Shown here: in pieces, positions 5,926 to 6,030 of the stretch
How the letters are laid out: every line of letters begins with the position of its first letter
Position numbering within the stretch: the first letter of the stretch is position 1
Origin: Promethearchaeota archaeon
GTDB lineage: Archaea > Asgardarchaeota > Lokiarchaeia > Sigynarchaeales > SOKP01
NCBI GenBank assembly: GCA_019057975.1
Contig: JAHLWJ010000287.1
Span: 1 to 6,030 of the forward strand
DNA length: 6,030 nt
Direction: 5' to 3'
The notes under the pieces: generated by a model
What the model was told of the DNA's origin: nothing
Databases searched by the model: none
The model's input: only the letters and a program-made list of their open reading frames with translations
Translations under genes and position numbers: made by a program

Positions 5926-6030
5926 TTTATCAAAAGAAAATAATGAATTTTTTTAAGGCTTTACCTACATATAATGTATTTAGAATATATCTTTTTCTCA
6001 TAGTTCTTTAATAACTTAATTAAAATTTCA
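5926..6030 (-). promoter_or_regulatory. Upstream region of the DUF4062 gene
   Basis: AT-rich leader. Minus-strand candidates are TATATT at 5989-5984 and an inverted repeat TACAT/ATGTA (5966-5970 and 5974-5978) about 40-55 nt before the ATG. No ribosome-binding site precedes the ATG (TTTTGATAAA). I see no gene, tRNA or clear -35 element here. The promoter assignment rests on position and composition only. Confidence 0.25.

Noticed and set aside
920..5940. Shared 12-mer ATCAAAAGAAAA at 920-931 and 5929-5940
   Set aside because: One copy is at a gene end and the other in a 5' leader, with no similarity beyond the 12-mer. It is low-complexity A-rich sequence and expected by chance.
5735..5956. 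Plus-strand open frame of 73 codons at the right end
   Set aside because: Most of it is antisense to the N-terminus of the DUF4062 gene, and its composition is what AT-rich antisense gives by chance.

Overview
This 6,030-base, strongly AT-rich window holds four protein genes with short spacers. It reads as a piece of a prokaryotic antiviral defence island. Three genes form a compact CBASS (cyclic-oligonucleotide-based anti-phage signalling) module: two tandem OAS/cGAS-like nucleotidyltransferases on the minus strand (113-895 and 921-1682), and a divergently transcribed HNH-SAVED effector nuclease of the Cap5 type on the plus strand (1812-2921). The fourth gene (3022-5925, minus strand, 967 aa) converges on the effector. 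It carries a central DUF4062 (TIR-like) domain between long regions I do not recognise.

Layout. 1-112 is AT-rich flank with a small hairpin repeat at its right end, overlapping the stop codon of the first cyclase gene. 113-1682 is a two-gene cyclase operon read right to left (921-1682 first, then 113-895, 25-base gap). 1683-1811 is the divergent promoter region between the cyclases and the effector, with a perfect 12-bp palindrome and a possible 13-codon leader ORF. 1812-2921 is the effector. 2922-3021 is a convergent spacer packed with overlapping hairpins, a 12-bp direct repeat and a second, diverged copy of the hairpin repeat seen near position 100. 3022-5925 is the DUF4062 gene, and 5926-6030 is its upstream region.

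How the genes should work together (inferred from known families): on infection, one or both cyclases would make a cyclic nucleotide. The C-terminal SAVED domain of the effector would bind it and trigger oligomerisation, and the N-terminal HNH domain would then degrade DNA. None of the CBASS accessory genes (cap2/cap3, HORMA/TRIP13) is present within the window, so this looks like a minimal type I arrangement. The unusual point is two cyclases, each with an apparently complete catalytic triad. The DUF4062 protein may be a separate defence gene or a second effector; nothing in the sequence decides this.

Organism. Base composition, Lys/Ile/Asn-rich proteins, frequent AGA and ATA codons, few strong Shine-Dalgarno sites and a GTGATC-type ribosome-binding site would fit an AT-rich archaeon (Asgard-like, for example) or a low-GC bacterium. 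UGA is used as a stop, so the code is standard. I cannot choose between these from this window.
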